Below, in pieces: positions 57,301 through 61,854 of a DNA stretch of 64,000 bases. The notes under the pieces were generated by a model. The model was not told the origin of the DNA. It made no database searches and saw only the letters and a list, made by a program, of their open reading frames with translations. The stretch's first letter is position 1; every line of letters begins with the position of its first letter. The position numbers were made by a program, and so were the translations under genes. This stretch comes from Anadara kagoshimensis (taxonomy: Eukaryota > Mollusca > Bivalvia > Arcoida > Arcidae), in NCBI GenBank assembly GCA_021292105.1, contig CM037861.1:72839252-72903251 (forward strand). The letters run 5' to 3'.

Positions 57301-60300
57301 TAGTCTCCGCTAACTATGACCAAGTCAATGCTACTTGAAACAACCCTAACATGGGCCAAGGGTCAGGAAATAATAATCAATGATAGTCTCCACTAACTAT
57401 GACCATGTCAATGCTACTTGAAACAGCCCTAACATGGGCCAAAGGTCAGAAAATAATAATCAATGATAGTTTCCACTAACTATGACCATGTCAACGCTAC
57501 TTGAAACAACCCTAACATGGGCCAAGGGTCAGAAAATAATAATCAATGATAGTTTCCACTAACTATGACCATGTCAATGCTACTTGAAACAACCCTAACA
57601 TGGGCCAAGGGTCAGGAAATAATAATCAATGATAGTCTCCACTAACTATGACCATGTCAATGCTACTTGAAACAGCCCTAACATGGGCCAAAGGTCAGAA
57701 AATAATAATCAATGATAGTTTCCACTAACTATGACCATGTCAACGCTACTTGAAACAACCCTAACATGGGCCAAGGGTCAGAAAATAATAATCAATGATA
57801 GTTTCCACTAACTATGACCATGTCAATGCTACTTGAAACAACCCTAACATGGACCAAGGGTCAGAAAATAATAATCAATGATAGTTTCCACTAACTATGA
57901 CCATGTCAATGCTACTTGAAACAACCCTAACATGGACCAAGGGTCAGAAAATAATAATCAATGATAGTCTCCACAAACTATGACCATGTCAACGCTACTT
58001 GAAACAACCCTAACATGGGCCATGGGTCAGAAAATAATAATCAATGATAGTCTTCATCTTGACCATGATCAAAATCCTATGAAAATTGTATAATAAAGTC
58101 ACCATCTTGAACCTGTCCAGTAGTCAGTGAACATAACTTGATTTAGTCACCATATAGAACATGTCCAGTAGTCAGAGAACATTACTTGATTAAGTCACTA
58201 TATAGAACATGTCCAGTAGTCAGTGAACATAACTTGATTAAGTCACCATATAGAACATGTCCAGTAGTCAGTGAACATTACTTGATTAAGTCACCATATA
58301 GAACATGTCCAGTAGTCAGTGAACATTACTTGATTTAGTCACCATATAGAACATGTCCAGTAGTCAGAGAACATTACTTGATTTAGTCACCATATAGAAC
58401 ATGTCCAGTAGTCAGAGAACATTACTTGATTTAGTCACCATATAGAACATGTCCAGTAGTCAGTGAACATTACTTGATTTAGTCACCATATAGAACATGT
58501 CCAGTAGTCAGTGAACATTACTTGATTTAGTCACCATATAGAACATGTCCAGTAGTCAGAGAACATTACTTGATTAAGTCACCATATAGAACATGTCCAG
58601 TAGTTAGATAACATTACTTGATTAAGTCACCATATAGAACATGTCCAGTAGTTAGATAACATTACTTGATTAAGTCACCATATAGAACATGTCCAGTAGT
58701 CAGTGAACATTACTTGATTAAGTCACCATATAGAACATGTCCAGTAGTCAGTGAACATAACTTGATTAAGTCACCATATAGAACATGTCCAGTAGTCAGT
58801 GAACATTACTTGATTAAGTCACCATATAGAACATGTCCAGTAATCAGTGAACATTACTTGATTAAGTCACCATATAGAACATGTCCAGTAGTCAGTGAAC
58901 ATAACTTGATTAAGTCACCATATAGAACATGTCCAGTAGTCAGTGAACATTACTTGATTAAATCACCATATAGAACATGTCCAGTAGTCAGTGAACATTA
59001 CTTGATTAAGTCACCATATAGAACATGTCCAGTAGTCAGTGAACATTACTTGATTAAGTCACCATATAGAACATGTCCAGTAGTCAGTGAACATTACTTG
59101 ATTAAATCACCATATAGAACATGTCCAGTAGTCAGTGAACATTACTTGATTAAATCACCATATAGAACATGTCCAGTAATCAGTGAACATTACTTGATTA
59201 AATCACATATAGAACATGTCCAGTAATCAGTGAACATTACTTGATTTAGTCACATATAGAACATGTCCAGTAGTCAGAGAACATTACTTGATTAAGTCAC
59301 ATATAGAACATGTCCAGTAGTCAGTGAACATTACTTGATTAAATCACCATATAGAACATGTCCAGTAATCAGTGAACATTACTTGATTAAATCACCATAT
59401 AGAACATGTCCAGTAGTCAGAGAACATTACTTGATTAAATCACCATATAGAACATGTCCAGTAGTCAGTGAACATTACTTGATTTAATCATCATATAGAA
59501 CATGTCCAGTAGTCAGTGAACATAACTTGATTAAGTCACCATATAGAACATGTCCAGTAGTCAGAGAACATTACTTGATTAAGTCACCTTATAGAACATG
59601 TCCAGTAGTCAGTGAACATTACTTGATTAAGTCACCATATAGAACATGTCCAGTAGTCAGTGAACATAACTTGATTAAGTCACCATATAGAACATGTCCA
59701 GTAATCAGTGAACATTACTTGATTAAGTCACCATATAGAACATGTCCAGTAGTCAGAGAACATTACTTGATTAAGTCACCTTATAGAACATGTCCAGTAG
59801 TCAGTGAACATTACTTGATTAAGTCACCATATAGAACATGTCCAGTAGTCAGTGAACATTACTTGATTTAGTCACCATATAGAACATGTCCAGTAGTCAG
59901 AGAACATTACTTGATTAAATCACCATATAGAACATGTCCAGTAGTCAGTGAACATAACTTGATTTAGTCACCATATAGAACATGTCCAGTAGTCAGTGAA
60001 CATTACTTGATTTAGTCACCATATAGAACATGTCCAGTAGTCAGTGAACATAACTTGATTAAATCATCATATAGAACATGTCCAGTAGTCAGTGAACATT
60101 ACTTGATTAAGTCACCATATAAAACATGTCCAGTAGTCAGTGAACATAACTTGATTTAGTCACCATATAGAACATGTCCAGTAGTCAGTGAACATTACTT
60201 GATTAAGTCACCATATAGAACATGTCCAGTAGTCAGTGAACATTACTTGATTAAGTCACCATATAGAACATGTCCAGTAATCAGTGAACATTACTTGATT

Positions 60301-61116
60301 AGTCACCATATAGAACATGTCCAGTAGTCAGTGAACATTACTTGATTAAGTCACATATAGAACATGTCCAGTAATCAGTGAACATTACTTGATTTAGTCA
60401 CCATATAGAACATGTCCAGTAGTCAGTGAACATTACTTGATTAGTCACCATATAGAACATGTCCAGTAGTCAGTGAACATACTTGATTAAATCACCATAT
60501 AGAACATGTCCAGTAGTCAGTGAACATTACTTGATTAGTCACCATATAAAACATGTCCAGTAGTCAGTGAACATACTTGATTTAGTCACCATATAGAACA
60601 TGTCCAGTAGTCAGTGAACATTACTTGATTAAGTCACCATATAGAACATGTCCAGTAGTCAGTGAACATAACTTGATTAAGTCACCATATAGAACATGTC
60701 CAGTAGTTAGATAACATTACTTGATTAAGTCACCATATAGAACATGTCCAGTAGTCAGTGAACATTACTTGATTTAGTCACCATATAGAACATGTCCAGT
60801 AGTCAGTGAACATTACTTGATTTAGTCACCATATAGAACATGTCCAGTAGTCAGTGAACATTACTTGATTTAGTCACCATATAGAACATGTCCAGTAGTT
60901 AGATAACATTACTTGATTAAGTCACCATATAGAACATGTCCAGTAATCAGTGAACATTACTTGATTAGTCACCATATAGAACATGTCCAGTAATCAGTGA
61001 ACATTACTTGATAAATTCGTTAGTAGTTGTTATTTTTTCTGTTTTAGAACAGACATGTTTATCCACGGAGAAGATAAAGCCACCAATCAAATTGTAGATG
61101 CTCAAGTTTTGTTAAG
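2041..61116 (+). CDS. Cadherin-23-like large cadherin gene, 21 exons, partial at both ends
   Basis: Twenty-one exons join to about 1,470 codons: a chain of about twelve cadherin EC repeats followed by a membrane-proximal, ferredoxin-like (MAD-type) domain. Seen directly: repeated linkers of DXNDNXP type (DINDNAP, DMNDNPP, DYNDNAP, DVNDNTP, DSNDNPP, DVNDNQP, DINDNKP, DINDHPP), LDRE/LDYE motifs, XEX and DXD motifs, and matched GT-AG borders with compatible phases. The last three exons carry DDQRVK, PEEVR, VTQTD and TNQIVD, which resemble the region just outside the membrane in vertebrate CDH23. Family knowledge: such proteins are single-pass cell-surface adhesion molecules whose EC chain is stiffened by calcium. 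No signal peptide, membrane segment or cytoplasmic tail is in the window, so start, full length and tail are unknown. A Dachsous- or Fat-type cadherin is the main alternative and is less likely because of the membrane-proximal signature. Two exons (23314-23431 and 29708-29870) are each one base out of frame. Confidence 0.88.
2131..9096 (+). repeat. Giant 50-bp array, block 1: exon end plus splice donor repeated
   Basis: About 139 units of CCATATAGTGAAAATATGAA, GGAAAACACCTCTGTA, GTAAGTCATATATA. The first unit straddles the exon 1/intron border, so each unit is the last 36 nt of the cadherin exon (YSENMKEN..SV) plus the first 14 nt of the intron, including GTAAGT. Common variants: GTGAACATATG for GTGAAAATATG; AATGCCTCT and AATGCCACT for AACACCTCT; AACACTTCT; ATATATATACC for ATATATACC. 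Units between about 3890 and 8600 show many 1-3 bp gaps, unlike those before 3800. Confidence 0.95.
9099..10598 (-). mobile_element. HINE (non-autonomous Helentron-like) element, copy A
   Basis: On the minus strand it starts TTTTAGCTCACTGGCC..., and ends with an inverted CAGGTGA, a stem-loop (arms 9104-9110 and 9116-9122, GGCTCAG/CTGAGCC, loop of 5) and CTCTGG followed by TT. This is the layout reported for Helentron-derived elements: subterminal inverted repeats, 3' stem-loop, TT target, internal tandem repeats. Inside are about eight degenerate units of about 165 bp (each with a GGTCCAATG motif and GGCGGATCAGAAAAATT) and a GACT microsatellite at 10507-10535. No protein-coding capacity is seen. 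It splits one array unit. Confidence 0.75.
10599..12296 (+). repeat. Giant 50-bp array, block 2
   Basis: About 34 units of the same exon-end/donor repeat between the two HINE copies. It resumes in mid-unit (ACACCTCTGTAGTAAGT) where HINE copy A broke it. It is rich in AATGCCACT and GTGAAAATGTG variants. The last six or so units before 12296 repeat the order of variants seen just before 9096, including the rare ATATAGCATATAG and TATAGAGAAC units. Confidence 0.93.
12299..13800 (-). mobile_element. HINE element, copy B (co-duplicated with flanking array)
   Basis: It is nearly identical to copy A and offset from it by exactly 3200 bp (GAAGAACCAGAGG at 9093 and 12293). The stem-loop is at 12304-12322, the inverted GCTCACCTGA is near its left end and AGGTGAGCTA at 13791-13800. 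It lies in the same position within the same array unit as copy A, so it arose by segmental tandem duplication, not a second insertion. Differences from copy A are mostly single-base gaps. Confidence 0.78.
13801..22473 (+). repeat. Giant 50-bp array, block 3
   Basis: About 174 units of the exon-end/donor repeat up to 57 nt before exon 2. Groups of variants recur in fixed order (higher-order repeats): a group with ACATATAAAGAAAGACT then ACCATTTAGTG near 17205-17260 and 19880-19925 (also near 11740-11790), and a group beginning CCATAGTGAACATATG near 15865, 18093, 18482, 20510 and 20907. Units between about 14100 and 17100 contain many small gaps. GTAAGT is kept in nearly every unit. Confidence 0.94.
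22530..22608 (+). CDS. Cadherin exon 2 of window
   Basis: 79 nt after a T-rich tract and TTTTTAG. It reads GFSVIQVSALDGDRGVPNS then LEYSFIRG, the B to C strand region of an EC repeat including a DXD-like calcium motif (DGD). It continues in phase 0 from the exon ending at 2166, so the roughly 20-kb repeat array between them is an intron. The donor is G|GTATTT, phase 1. Confidence 0.85.
22609..23313. other. Intron between exons 2 and 3
   Basis: AT-rich sequence of ordinary look. No tandem array, coding match or mobile element recognised. Confidence 0.6.
23314..23431 (+). CDS. Cadherin exon 3 of window, one base short
   Basis: Acceptor TACTGTAG, donor CAG|GTGAGT. It reads DYQNFELNKTTGWITIKHA then LDRDEEKSVKEVEF, a clear EC segment with the LDRD motif. 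The 118-nt length does not join the phase-0 start of the next exon; 119 nt is needed. In the other frame the end reads YAMHVQ, the expected G-strand pattern leading into ASEIVKPGQ, so the frame changes near the TTT at about 23413. A base lost from a T run is the simplest explanation. Whether this is a read error or a real mutation cannot be told from the sequence. Confidence 0.8.
23462..23650. repeat. Dispersed repeat, copy 1 (second copy at 33020-33200)
   Basis: Shares CATGACCTTTAGTGACATCA and AATCAAAAGACAATAACATG, then CATCATATG, AGGAAAATGACATC and TAGAAATTTTGAGTGTGT, with 33020-33200 in another intron of the same gene, same orientation. Both copies are preceded by an inverted GAGAT/ATCTC motif, degenerate here and perfect at 33008-33031. 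Class unknown. Confidence 0.75.
23670..24225. mobile_element. MITE with about 54-bp terminal inverted repeats and TA duplication
   Basis: The left end TGTCACCAAGCTAAATTTG, continuing TTGACATTGATTTAATTTAA, is matched inverted at the right end (24172-24225). TA flanks both ends (23668-23669 and 24226-24227), as for Tc1/mariner-type elements. The 556-bp interior has no coding frame. It lies wholly within the intron between exons 3 and 4. Confidence 0.75.
24373..24524. repeat. 152-bp foldback (long hairpin)
   Basis: AATCCATTATGAGT, ATCCATGTAGGA, GACATCTC and GGTTGAACATTTC on the left are repeated inverted on the right with few mismatches; the centre is near CGGAAAGTC at 24450. Arms are about 70 nt. 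Probably a foldback-type MITE; no clear target duplication. Confidence 0.75.
24771..24983 (+). CDS. Cadherin exon 4 of window
   Basis: 213 nt, phase 0 to 0, acceptor TTTTAAAG, donor CAA|GTAAGT. It reads ASEIVKPGQYNVGN, TLVTITVTDINDNAP (a full calcium linker), then the start of the next EC, RFQKSLYNATIFENMQ, ending SLMSVSDIDQ. The last 39 nt with the donor were copied into the 115-bp array that follows. Confidence 0.87.
24945..28438 (+). repeat. 115-bp array seeded by the end of exon 4 and its donor
   Basis: About 29 units. The first, partly coding, unit begins TTCTACACTAAGTCTTATGT and runs over the exon border GACATCGATCAA|GTAAGT. The unit at 25188-25245 is still close to the exon, then a homogenised form takes over (TCTAATGTCTTTGTGTGAC, ATCGATCAAGTGTGAAATC, CAAACAAAGTCTGTCTCTG). 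In most units the donor GTAAGT has become GTGTGA; intact-looking donors remain near 25571 (GTGAGT). A TGTC-rich stretch of about 130 bp lies between the first two units. Reading frames here are repeat shadows. Confidence 0.92.
28439..29707. other. Intron sequence before exon 5, with an 18-bp inverted repeat
   Basis: AT-rich intron. At 29315-29332 TATGAATGCCAAACCTTT is repeated exactly inverted at 29398-29415, bounding 101 bp; possibly a small MITE remnant. A-rich runs lie near 29440-29600. Nothing else recognised. Confidence 0.6.
29708..29870 (+). CDS. Cadherin exon 5 of window, one base long
   Basis: Acceptor TCTGTGTCAG, donor CAG|GTAAGA. Its first part reads GINSHFGVTVEKDGQPYYDF; its second part, in the next frame, reads TPLPNEVFSESSVSIRV then NNSLLLDYETTKSITFQ with an LDYE motif. 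The length is 163 nt where 162 would keep phase 0 on both sides. The switch falls at a five-T run at about 29762. As in exon 3, a homopolymer indel is the simplest explanation. Confidence 0.8.
29937..30868. repeat. 37-bp tandem array
   Basis: About 24 units of TCAAACATTGAACACTTCAC plus AATGTGAATTCTCCTTA, with moderate divergence and length changes (32-42 bp). It fills most of the intron between exons 5 and 6. No similarity to the neighbouring exon ends. Confidence 0.9.
30964..31128 (+). CDS. Cadherin exon 6 of window
   Basis: 165 nt, phase 0 to 0, donor ACT|GTAAGT. It reads VVARELDTVEKRSSSATVVV then TVEDMNDNPP (calcium linker) and begins the next EC with VFTNTSYRTSISEHS, ending IGTSVITLT. 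The final 39 nt plus the donor seed the 49-bp array that directly follows. Confidence 0.88.
31090..32815 (+). repeat. 49-bp array seeded by the end of exon 6 and its donor
   Basis: About 35 units of GAACATTCTACTATTGGTAC, CAGTGTTATCACACTAACT, GTAAGTATCT. The first 39 nt of each unit equal the exon end (EHSTIGTSVITLT) and the rest is the first 10 nt of the intron, with GTAAGT kept in nearly all units. Divergence is low. Common variants are TATCA for TATCT, CTGTTGG for CTATTGG, and GTCATC for GTTATC. A partial unit sits at 31278-31307. Confidence 0.95.
32820..33497. other. Intron with hairpin, 24-bp perfect palindrome and dispersed repeat copy 2
   Basis: An imperfect hairpin at 32934-32997 (AGAATTTGTCACCTGGTTGT against ACAAACAGGTGACAGATTCT) is centred on ACCGGT. 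It is followed by a perfect palindrome at 33008-33031 (half-site ATGTGAGATACG, centre CGCG). The dispersed repeat shared with 23462-23650 occupies about 33020-33200. The rest is ordinary AT-rich intron. Confidence 0.75.
33498..33562 (+). CDS. Cadherin exon 7 of window
   Basis: 65 nt between TTGACAG and AG|GTAAGT, phase 0 to 2. It reads AVDKDSNSYGEVHYNLTGG then DGR. AVDKDSN is a typical EC DXD calcium motif, and the segment completes the B strand begun in VITLT of exon 6. Confidence 0.85.
33563..33968. other. Intron between exons 7 and 8
   Basis: AT-rich; nothing recognised beyond the splice signals. Confidence 0.6.
33969..34209 (+). CDS. Cadherin exon 8 of window
   Basis: 241 nt, acceptor CTATTTAG, donor TCG|GTATGT, phase 2 to 0. 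It reads FAIDNRTGKVTVSGMLDREK, AEAIDGGGFRT, IDDYNDNAPVF (linker), then DDYYGVVRENTQSFLRGPL and IVS of the next EC. The last 45 nt and the donor recur as the 73-bp array just downstream. Confidence 0.88.
34165..34785 (+). repeat. 73-bp array seeded by the end of exon 8 and its donor
   Basis: About 8.4 units. The first is exon sequence from AGAGAAAACACGCAG to GTGTCG plus the donor GTATGT; each later unit repeats AGAGAAAACATACAGACATT, CCTCTGTGGTCCATTAATCG, GTTGGTATGTCATAGTTTAT and ATTTTATACCTC. The donor core GTATGT is kept in most units. Confidence 0.93.
34786..35084. other. Intron segment between two arrays
   Basis: About 300 bp of AT-rich sequence; nothing recognised. Confidence 0.55.
35085..35420. 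repeat. 42-bp tandem array
   Basis: Eight units of GTAAATATTTGGTAATCACA plus ATTTCTGTTGTCCATCTGAC TT, nearly identical. Because 42 is a multiple of three, several frames stay open on both strands; these are not genes. It ends 40 nt before the acceptor of exon 9. Confidence 0.93.
35461..35712 (+). CDS. Cadherin exon 9 of window
   Basis: 252 nt, phase 0 to 0, acceptor TATATTTAG, donor GAG|GTAAAA. It reads ALDDDQTGTNNSKVNYRIV, FTINTTSGEITLKGPIDYEK, IEAYDLGTPE and NVTIEVE. It carries the DXD motif, the LDYE-equivalent IDYE and the last strand of one EC. The linker DVNDNTP is in the next exon. Confidence 0.88.
35877..39726. repeat. 76-bp tandem array
   Basis: About 50 units: TATACTGGTAAATCATGCCA, CCCAGATAGAAAACCAATGT, AATATCAAACCACTGTTTAG and AGACAGCTCTAGTT. 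Two main forms alternate (GCCACCCAG and GCTGCCCAG). Rare marks (ACGGGTAAAT; AAATCAATG; ATCAGCCACTG with two bases lost) recur in fixed order, showing block duplications of several units. A 17-nt piece (TTTAGAGACAGCTCTAG) also occurs at 56578-56594. It fills the intron between exons 9 and 10. Confidence 0.95.
39820..40344 (+). CDS. Cadherin exon 10 of window (more than one full EC repeat)
   Basis: 525 nt, phase 0 to 0, acceptor ATATTTTAG, donor AAT|GTAAGC. It opens with the linker DVNDNTPKF, contains one complete EC (AILENATAG, IDLDGTDRNNEF, GEISVEVGASLDRET, ATDRGTKQ, linker DINDVNDEMP) and starts the next (VSINENSAVNNQ, ATDVDLDSKLHYS). Confidence 0.9.
40609..40747 (+). CDS. Cadherin exon 11 of window
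   Basis: 139 nt, acceptor TCTATTTCAG, donor G|GTATGA, phase 0 to 1. It reads NYFDIHADNATIYVKSK then LDREKVETVVMVILATD and LNAWKPTIQTST. LDRE and ATD are EC motifs; the tail joins TLTINILDSNDNPP in the next exon across a 5.4-kb intron. Confidence 0.87.
40840..43884 (+). mobile_element. HINE (Helentron-like) element of about 3 kb, plus strand
   Basis: It starts TTTTTAGCTCACCTGACC and ends with ATCAGGTGAGCG (inverted copy of the start, 43851-43862), a 12-bp palindrome stem GGCCCATGGGCC at 43868-43879, then CTCTTG and TT. This is the same plan as the copies at 9099 and 12299. Inside are a GTGC-rich microsatellite (40884-40951), typical motifs (GGTCAAGGTGACC, CCATGGCTACC), a long unique middle part (about 41400-42680) of different texture, a poly-C run at 42560-42592, and a 145-bp tandem block. 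No helicase or other coding frame is seen. Confidence 0.75.
42690..43795. repeat. 145-bp tandem repeats inside the 3-kb HINE
   Basis: About 7.5 units, each with TTAATTATCTCGAAAACTAT, AAACTTTTTGTATAGGCATG, GAATGTTGTAG, ATTGATACAAC and AAAAAGGTCATGGGTTCAAA. Two unit types alternate in the first four copies (TGCGAAACAATACCG and TGCGAGACAATACGG), implying a two-unit duplication. Internal tandem repeats are normal for this element type. Confidence 0.9.
43885..44621. other. Intron sequence between HINE and 32-bp array
   Basis: AT-rich intron; nothing recognised. Confidence 0.55.
44622..46060. repeat. 32-bp tandem array (interrupted by a HINE fragment)
   Basis: About 35 units of CATTCAGTTTAGACAGGTTT plus TTATTTATTTGT, with CATTCAG, CGTTCAG and GGTTCAG forms. 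The left-flank sequence GGTTTTCTCAGTTCAGTTTAG (44612-44632) reappears at 45613-45633, so the array was extended by duplicating its own left border. The last unit, at 46030-46060, lies beyond the HINE fragment, 52 nt before the acceptor of exon 12. Confidence 0.9.
45737..46030 (+). mobile_element. HINE 5' fragment
   Basis: It begins TTTTTAGCTCACCTGAGCC and carries the typical continuation (ATCACCGTCCATCGTGCGTC, TTCTCCTCCAAAACTACTTG, AAATTTGATGAAACTTAG, GATGGCCGCCATAACTA). It stops after about 290 bp with no 3' stem-loop. It sits inside the 32-bp array, so it inserted after the array formed. Open frames here are by chance. Confidence 0.72.
46113..46319 (+). CDS. Cadherin exon 12 of window
   Basis: 207 nt, acceptor TTGTTTTCAG, donor G|GTAAGT, phase 1 to 1. 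It reads TLTINILDSNDNPPTF (linker), VYKVNVSEGRFIND, ILTVSATDPDKNQQ and FNFTDQLSG. The EC calcium motifs XEX (VSEG) and DXD (DPDKN) are present. Confidence 0.88.
46320..46618. other. Intron between exons 12 and 13
   Basis: AT-rich; nothing recognised. Confidence 0.55.
46619..46932 (+). CDS. Cadherin exon 13 of window
   Basis: 314 nt, acceptor TATTACAG, donor ACA|GTAAGT, phase 1 to 0. It reads QLMLKQKLDHEQNKMISF, ARDNGNPIQSSS, linker VLDVNDNQPVF, then YNVAENAVQGTS, ATDADSGDFGRLYYT and CFIINKWT. Confidence 0.88.
46933..47396. other. Intron between exons 13 and 14
   Basis: AT-rich; nothing recognised. Confidence 0.55.
47397..47945 (+). CDS. Cadherin exon 14 of window (largest exon)
   Basis: 549 nt, acceptor TTTAATCAG, donor GAG|GTATAG, phase 0 to 0. 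It finishes one EC (GEIKVNCTLDFETRKNY, linker ILDINDNKP), spans a second EC (VKVLENAQNGTEVF, SSDPDNGINGTVEYS, RATDKGTSPLSS) and ends in a degenerate linker EDVNLHQPQF that has lost the DND core, so this junction probably binds less calcium. The donor is weak after position +4. Confidence 0.88.
47946..48390. other. Intron with CT microsatellite near the acceptor
   Basis: An uninterrupted CT run of about 23 units (48312-48358) lies 32 nt upstream of the exon 15 acceptor. On the transcript this is a long pyrimidine tract. The rest is ordinary intron. Confidence 0.85.
48391..48573 (+). CDS. Cadherin exon 15 of window
   Basis: 183 nt, acceptor ATATTTACAG, donor GAG|GTAATA, phase 0 to 0. It reads QQKPGSLVIDVNASDADHG, QNGEVLYYLYP, FRMDNITGVLTNAVELDRET. 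DADHGQNG is the DXD motif and LDRE is intact. A CT dinucleotide run lies about 30-80 nt before the acceptor. Confidence 0.88.
48750..49715. repeat. 32-bp tandem array
   Basis: About 30 units of GATCTACATTGTGTTCTTGG plus GTTAAGCTAACT, with few variants (GAGTTAAG for GGGTTAAG; ATGTACATT). Occupies much of the intron between exons 15 and 16. Not related to the exon ends. Confidence 0.94.
49716..50128. other. Intron segment before exon 16
   Basis: AT-rich; nothing recognised. Confidence 0.55.
50129..50369 (+). CDS. Cadherin exon 16 of window
   Basis: 241 nt, acceptor TTGTTTACAG, donor G|GTAAGT, phase 0 to 1. It reads LKIIAYDKGLPNSLENS, linker LLDIDDQKPSF (DIDDQ in place of DINDN), FSKGVNEETYNVRVG and ATDLDSDNNSIICYYLVG. 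Confidence 0.87.
50370..50916. other. Intron segment after exon 16
   Basis: AT-rich; nothing recognised. Confidence 0.55.
50917..51568. repeat. 73-bp tandem array
   Basis: Nine units of ACAGATTTATAGTACATCAT, AATACCTCTGACTGTACGTA, ACACTGATCTAATTCTCAGC and TCTATTTACTAAT, about 98% alike. It stops 38 nt before the acceptor of exon 17. Same period as the 34165 array, but unrelated sequence. Confidence 0.94.
51607..51956 (+). CDS. Cadherin exon 17 of window
   Basis: 350 nt, acceptor TCTGACAG, donor AAG|GTTAGT, phase 1 to 0. It reads GEMQDHFSLNRSGDLVLTSP, IDREGNNPPFTE, an unusually long loop around FCYLKDTITVNKKYLFNP and RPDEYDRTDTTLLWVQV, then linker DIKDINDHPPKF and GLTRKTQFGELILNLK. The long loop before the linker makes this EC longer than the usual 105-110 residues. 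Confidence 0.86.
51989..52620. repeat. 40-bp tandem array
   Basis: About 15 units of CCATATCCACCCTGTAGTGG plus TCACACTAATTCTACATATA. Forms with AATTCTACAT and AAATCTACAT often alternate, giving an 80-bp higher period. It fills the start of the intron after exon 17. Confidence 0.93.
52621..53312. other. Intron segment before exon 18
   Basis: AT-rich, with a short AT run near 53170. Nothing else recognised. Confidence 0.55.
53313..53558 (+). CDS. Cadherin exon 18 of window (last EC)
   Basis: 246 nt, acceptor TTGTTACAG, donor AGG|GTATAA, phase 0 to 0. It reads NEVIDPDLGDNKIHTFVGSD, FILFPNGTVKTNIYFQS, NWSIKAMDKDGHSTSATLR. DPDLGDN is the DXD equivalent; LDRE is not recognisable. It appears to be the last EC before the membrane-proximal domain. 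Confidence 0.83.
53690..56106. repeat. 55/51-bp tandem array
   Basis: About 45 units of TGTTTTGTAGGATCTAGCTA, ATGCAGGATGGATGGTTGTA and CATTTGGGTTAGCAG. Two unit lengths occur, with or without a doubled GGAT. Variants TTAACAG and CTAGGTAATG cluster in the left third. It fills the intron between exons 18 and 19. Confidence 0.94.
56204..56292 (+). CDS. Cadherin exon 19 of window (membrane-proximal domain)
   Basis: 89 nt, acceptor TACTTACAG, donor AG|GTAAAT, phase 0 to 2. It reads ISLINDDQRVKVIFRMVPEE then VRNISYAFR. The DDQRVK and PEEVR pattern matches my recollection of the domain next to the membrane in CDH23-type cadherins, which is the main reason for the family call. Confidence 0.82.
56321..56560. 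repeat. 15-bp tandem array
   Basis: Sixteen units of GATGGCGGGTCTGCT with third-position-like variation. Since 15 is a multiple of three, frames stay open on both strands; it lies in an intron just after exon 19 and is not coding. It is followed at 56578 by a 17-nt piece of the 76-bp array unit. Confidence 0.9.
56804..56890 (+). CDS. Cadherin exon 20 of window (membrane-proximal domain)
   Basis: 87 nt, acceptor ATATTTACAG, donor CA|GTATGT, phase 2 to 2. It reads RQLEDVTGFRIVVDKIQTHE then NEAGKPDVT. The helix followed by a V-V-D-K-I strand fits the ferredoxin-like fold of the domain. Confidence 0.82.
57058..58055. repeat. 83-bp tandem array
   Basis: About 12 units of CACTAACTATGACCATGTCA, ATGCTACTTGAAACAACCCT, AACATGGGCCAAGGGTCAGG and AAATAATAATCAATGATAG. 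Two- and three-unit blocks repeat with the same variants (ACAGCCCTAAC). Confidence 0.93.
58090..61012. repeat. 48-bp tandem array
   Basis: About 61 units of GATTAAGTCACCATATAGAA, CATGTCCAGTAGTCAGTGAA and CATTACTT. A period divisible by three leaves long open frames (for example 58666-59226 with a 16-residue repeat); these end wherever AAGTC becomes TAGTC and show no coding signs. Small gaps are commoner after 59190. The array ends 35 nt before the acceptor of exon 21. Confidence 0.94.
61048..61116 (+). CDS. Cadherin exon 21 of window (end of membrane-proximal domain)
   Basis: 69 nt, acceptor TCTGTTTTAG, donor AG|GTAAAA, phase 2 to 2. It reads QTDMFIHGEDKATNQIVDAQ then VLL. QTD...IH...TN.I.D corresponds to the last strands of the CDH23 membrane-proximal domain. 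The membrane segment should follow and was not found in the remaining 2.9 kb. Confidence 0.8.
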
Positions 61117-61854
61117 GTAAAAATTGTAATTATTATGACTGAAACATTTAGAAACCATTTCTAAGTTATTTGACAATATTGTGCTGTGTATTTGGACTGT
61201 TAAATTATCTTGTTTTTCATGTGTCTTTTTGTCAACAACATCAAGTAGCAACATTTTTATATTAAATAATCTCTCTAATTTATACTTAGCTGTTTAACTA
61301 CATTTAGTGGGTATTTTTTTAACATTATAATTATGATGCATTATAGTTTCAATCTATTGTGGGAGCACCCATTTTACTTTTTACTAGACATATTTCACTT
61401 TATAGAATATCAAGTATTCATCATAAAATATCTAGTATTCATCAAGCTATTTTAACATAAACAGGTGTTTATAATTATTTTCATATTTATTTATTTGATA
61501 ATGTTGAATGATTTGTTTTGTTTCAGTCAAAATCGGTGAATATTTCATAACGTATAATATATCAGGAGATATAATTTTTTTGTATTTTGTTAACAATATG
61601 AAATTTTATATATTATTTGTCAATTATTTTTTCAGTCAGCCTGCATGTTGAGACTTAATATGAAATAATAGTCCAAATATATCCTATGTTATTAGCTAGT
61701 TATTGTCATACTACATACAGTATATTATATATGATATTTACTGTAATGGTTAAACTTTATCTAATCAAATATATTATTGTTATTAGATGTTATAATACAT
61801 AAGTTTTAACATTTCTCTGTACACTAAGTAATCATGTTTCAGTTGATATTTTTC
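61117..61854. other. Intron or 3' sequence after exon 21
   Basis: Very AT-rich. Apart from the possible short exon at 61527 no coding sequence is recognised; in particular no membrane segment. Confidence 0.55.
61527..61539 (+). other. Possible short terminal exon or 9-nt microexon of the cadherin gene
   Basis: A good acceptor (TTGTTTTGTTTCAG) ends at 61526. In the phase left by the exon ending at 61116 it reads S-Q-N-R then TGA at 61537. Either this gives a short isoform without a membrane segment, or the CG|GTGAAT at 61535 acts as a donor for a 9-nt microexon. A chance match in a T-rich intron is equally possible. Confidence 0.25.

Noticed and set aside
58666-59871. Long plus-strand frames with a 16-residue repeat (YLIKSPYRTCPVVSEH)
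   Set aside because: The 48-bp unit is a multiple of three, so the frame stays open by arithmetic; it stops wherever AAGTC becomes TAGTC, and gaps break it freely. It lies in an intron.
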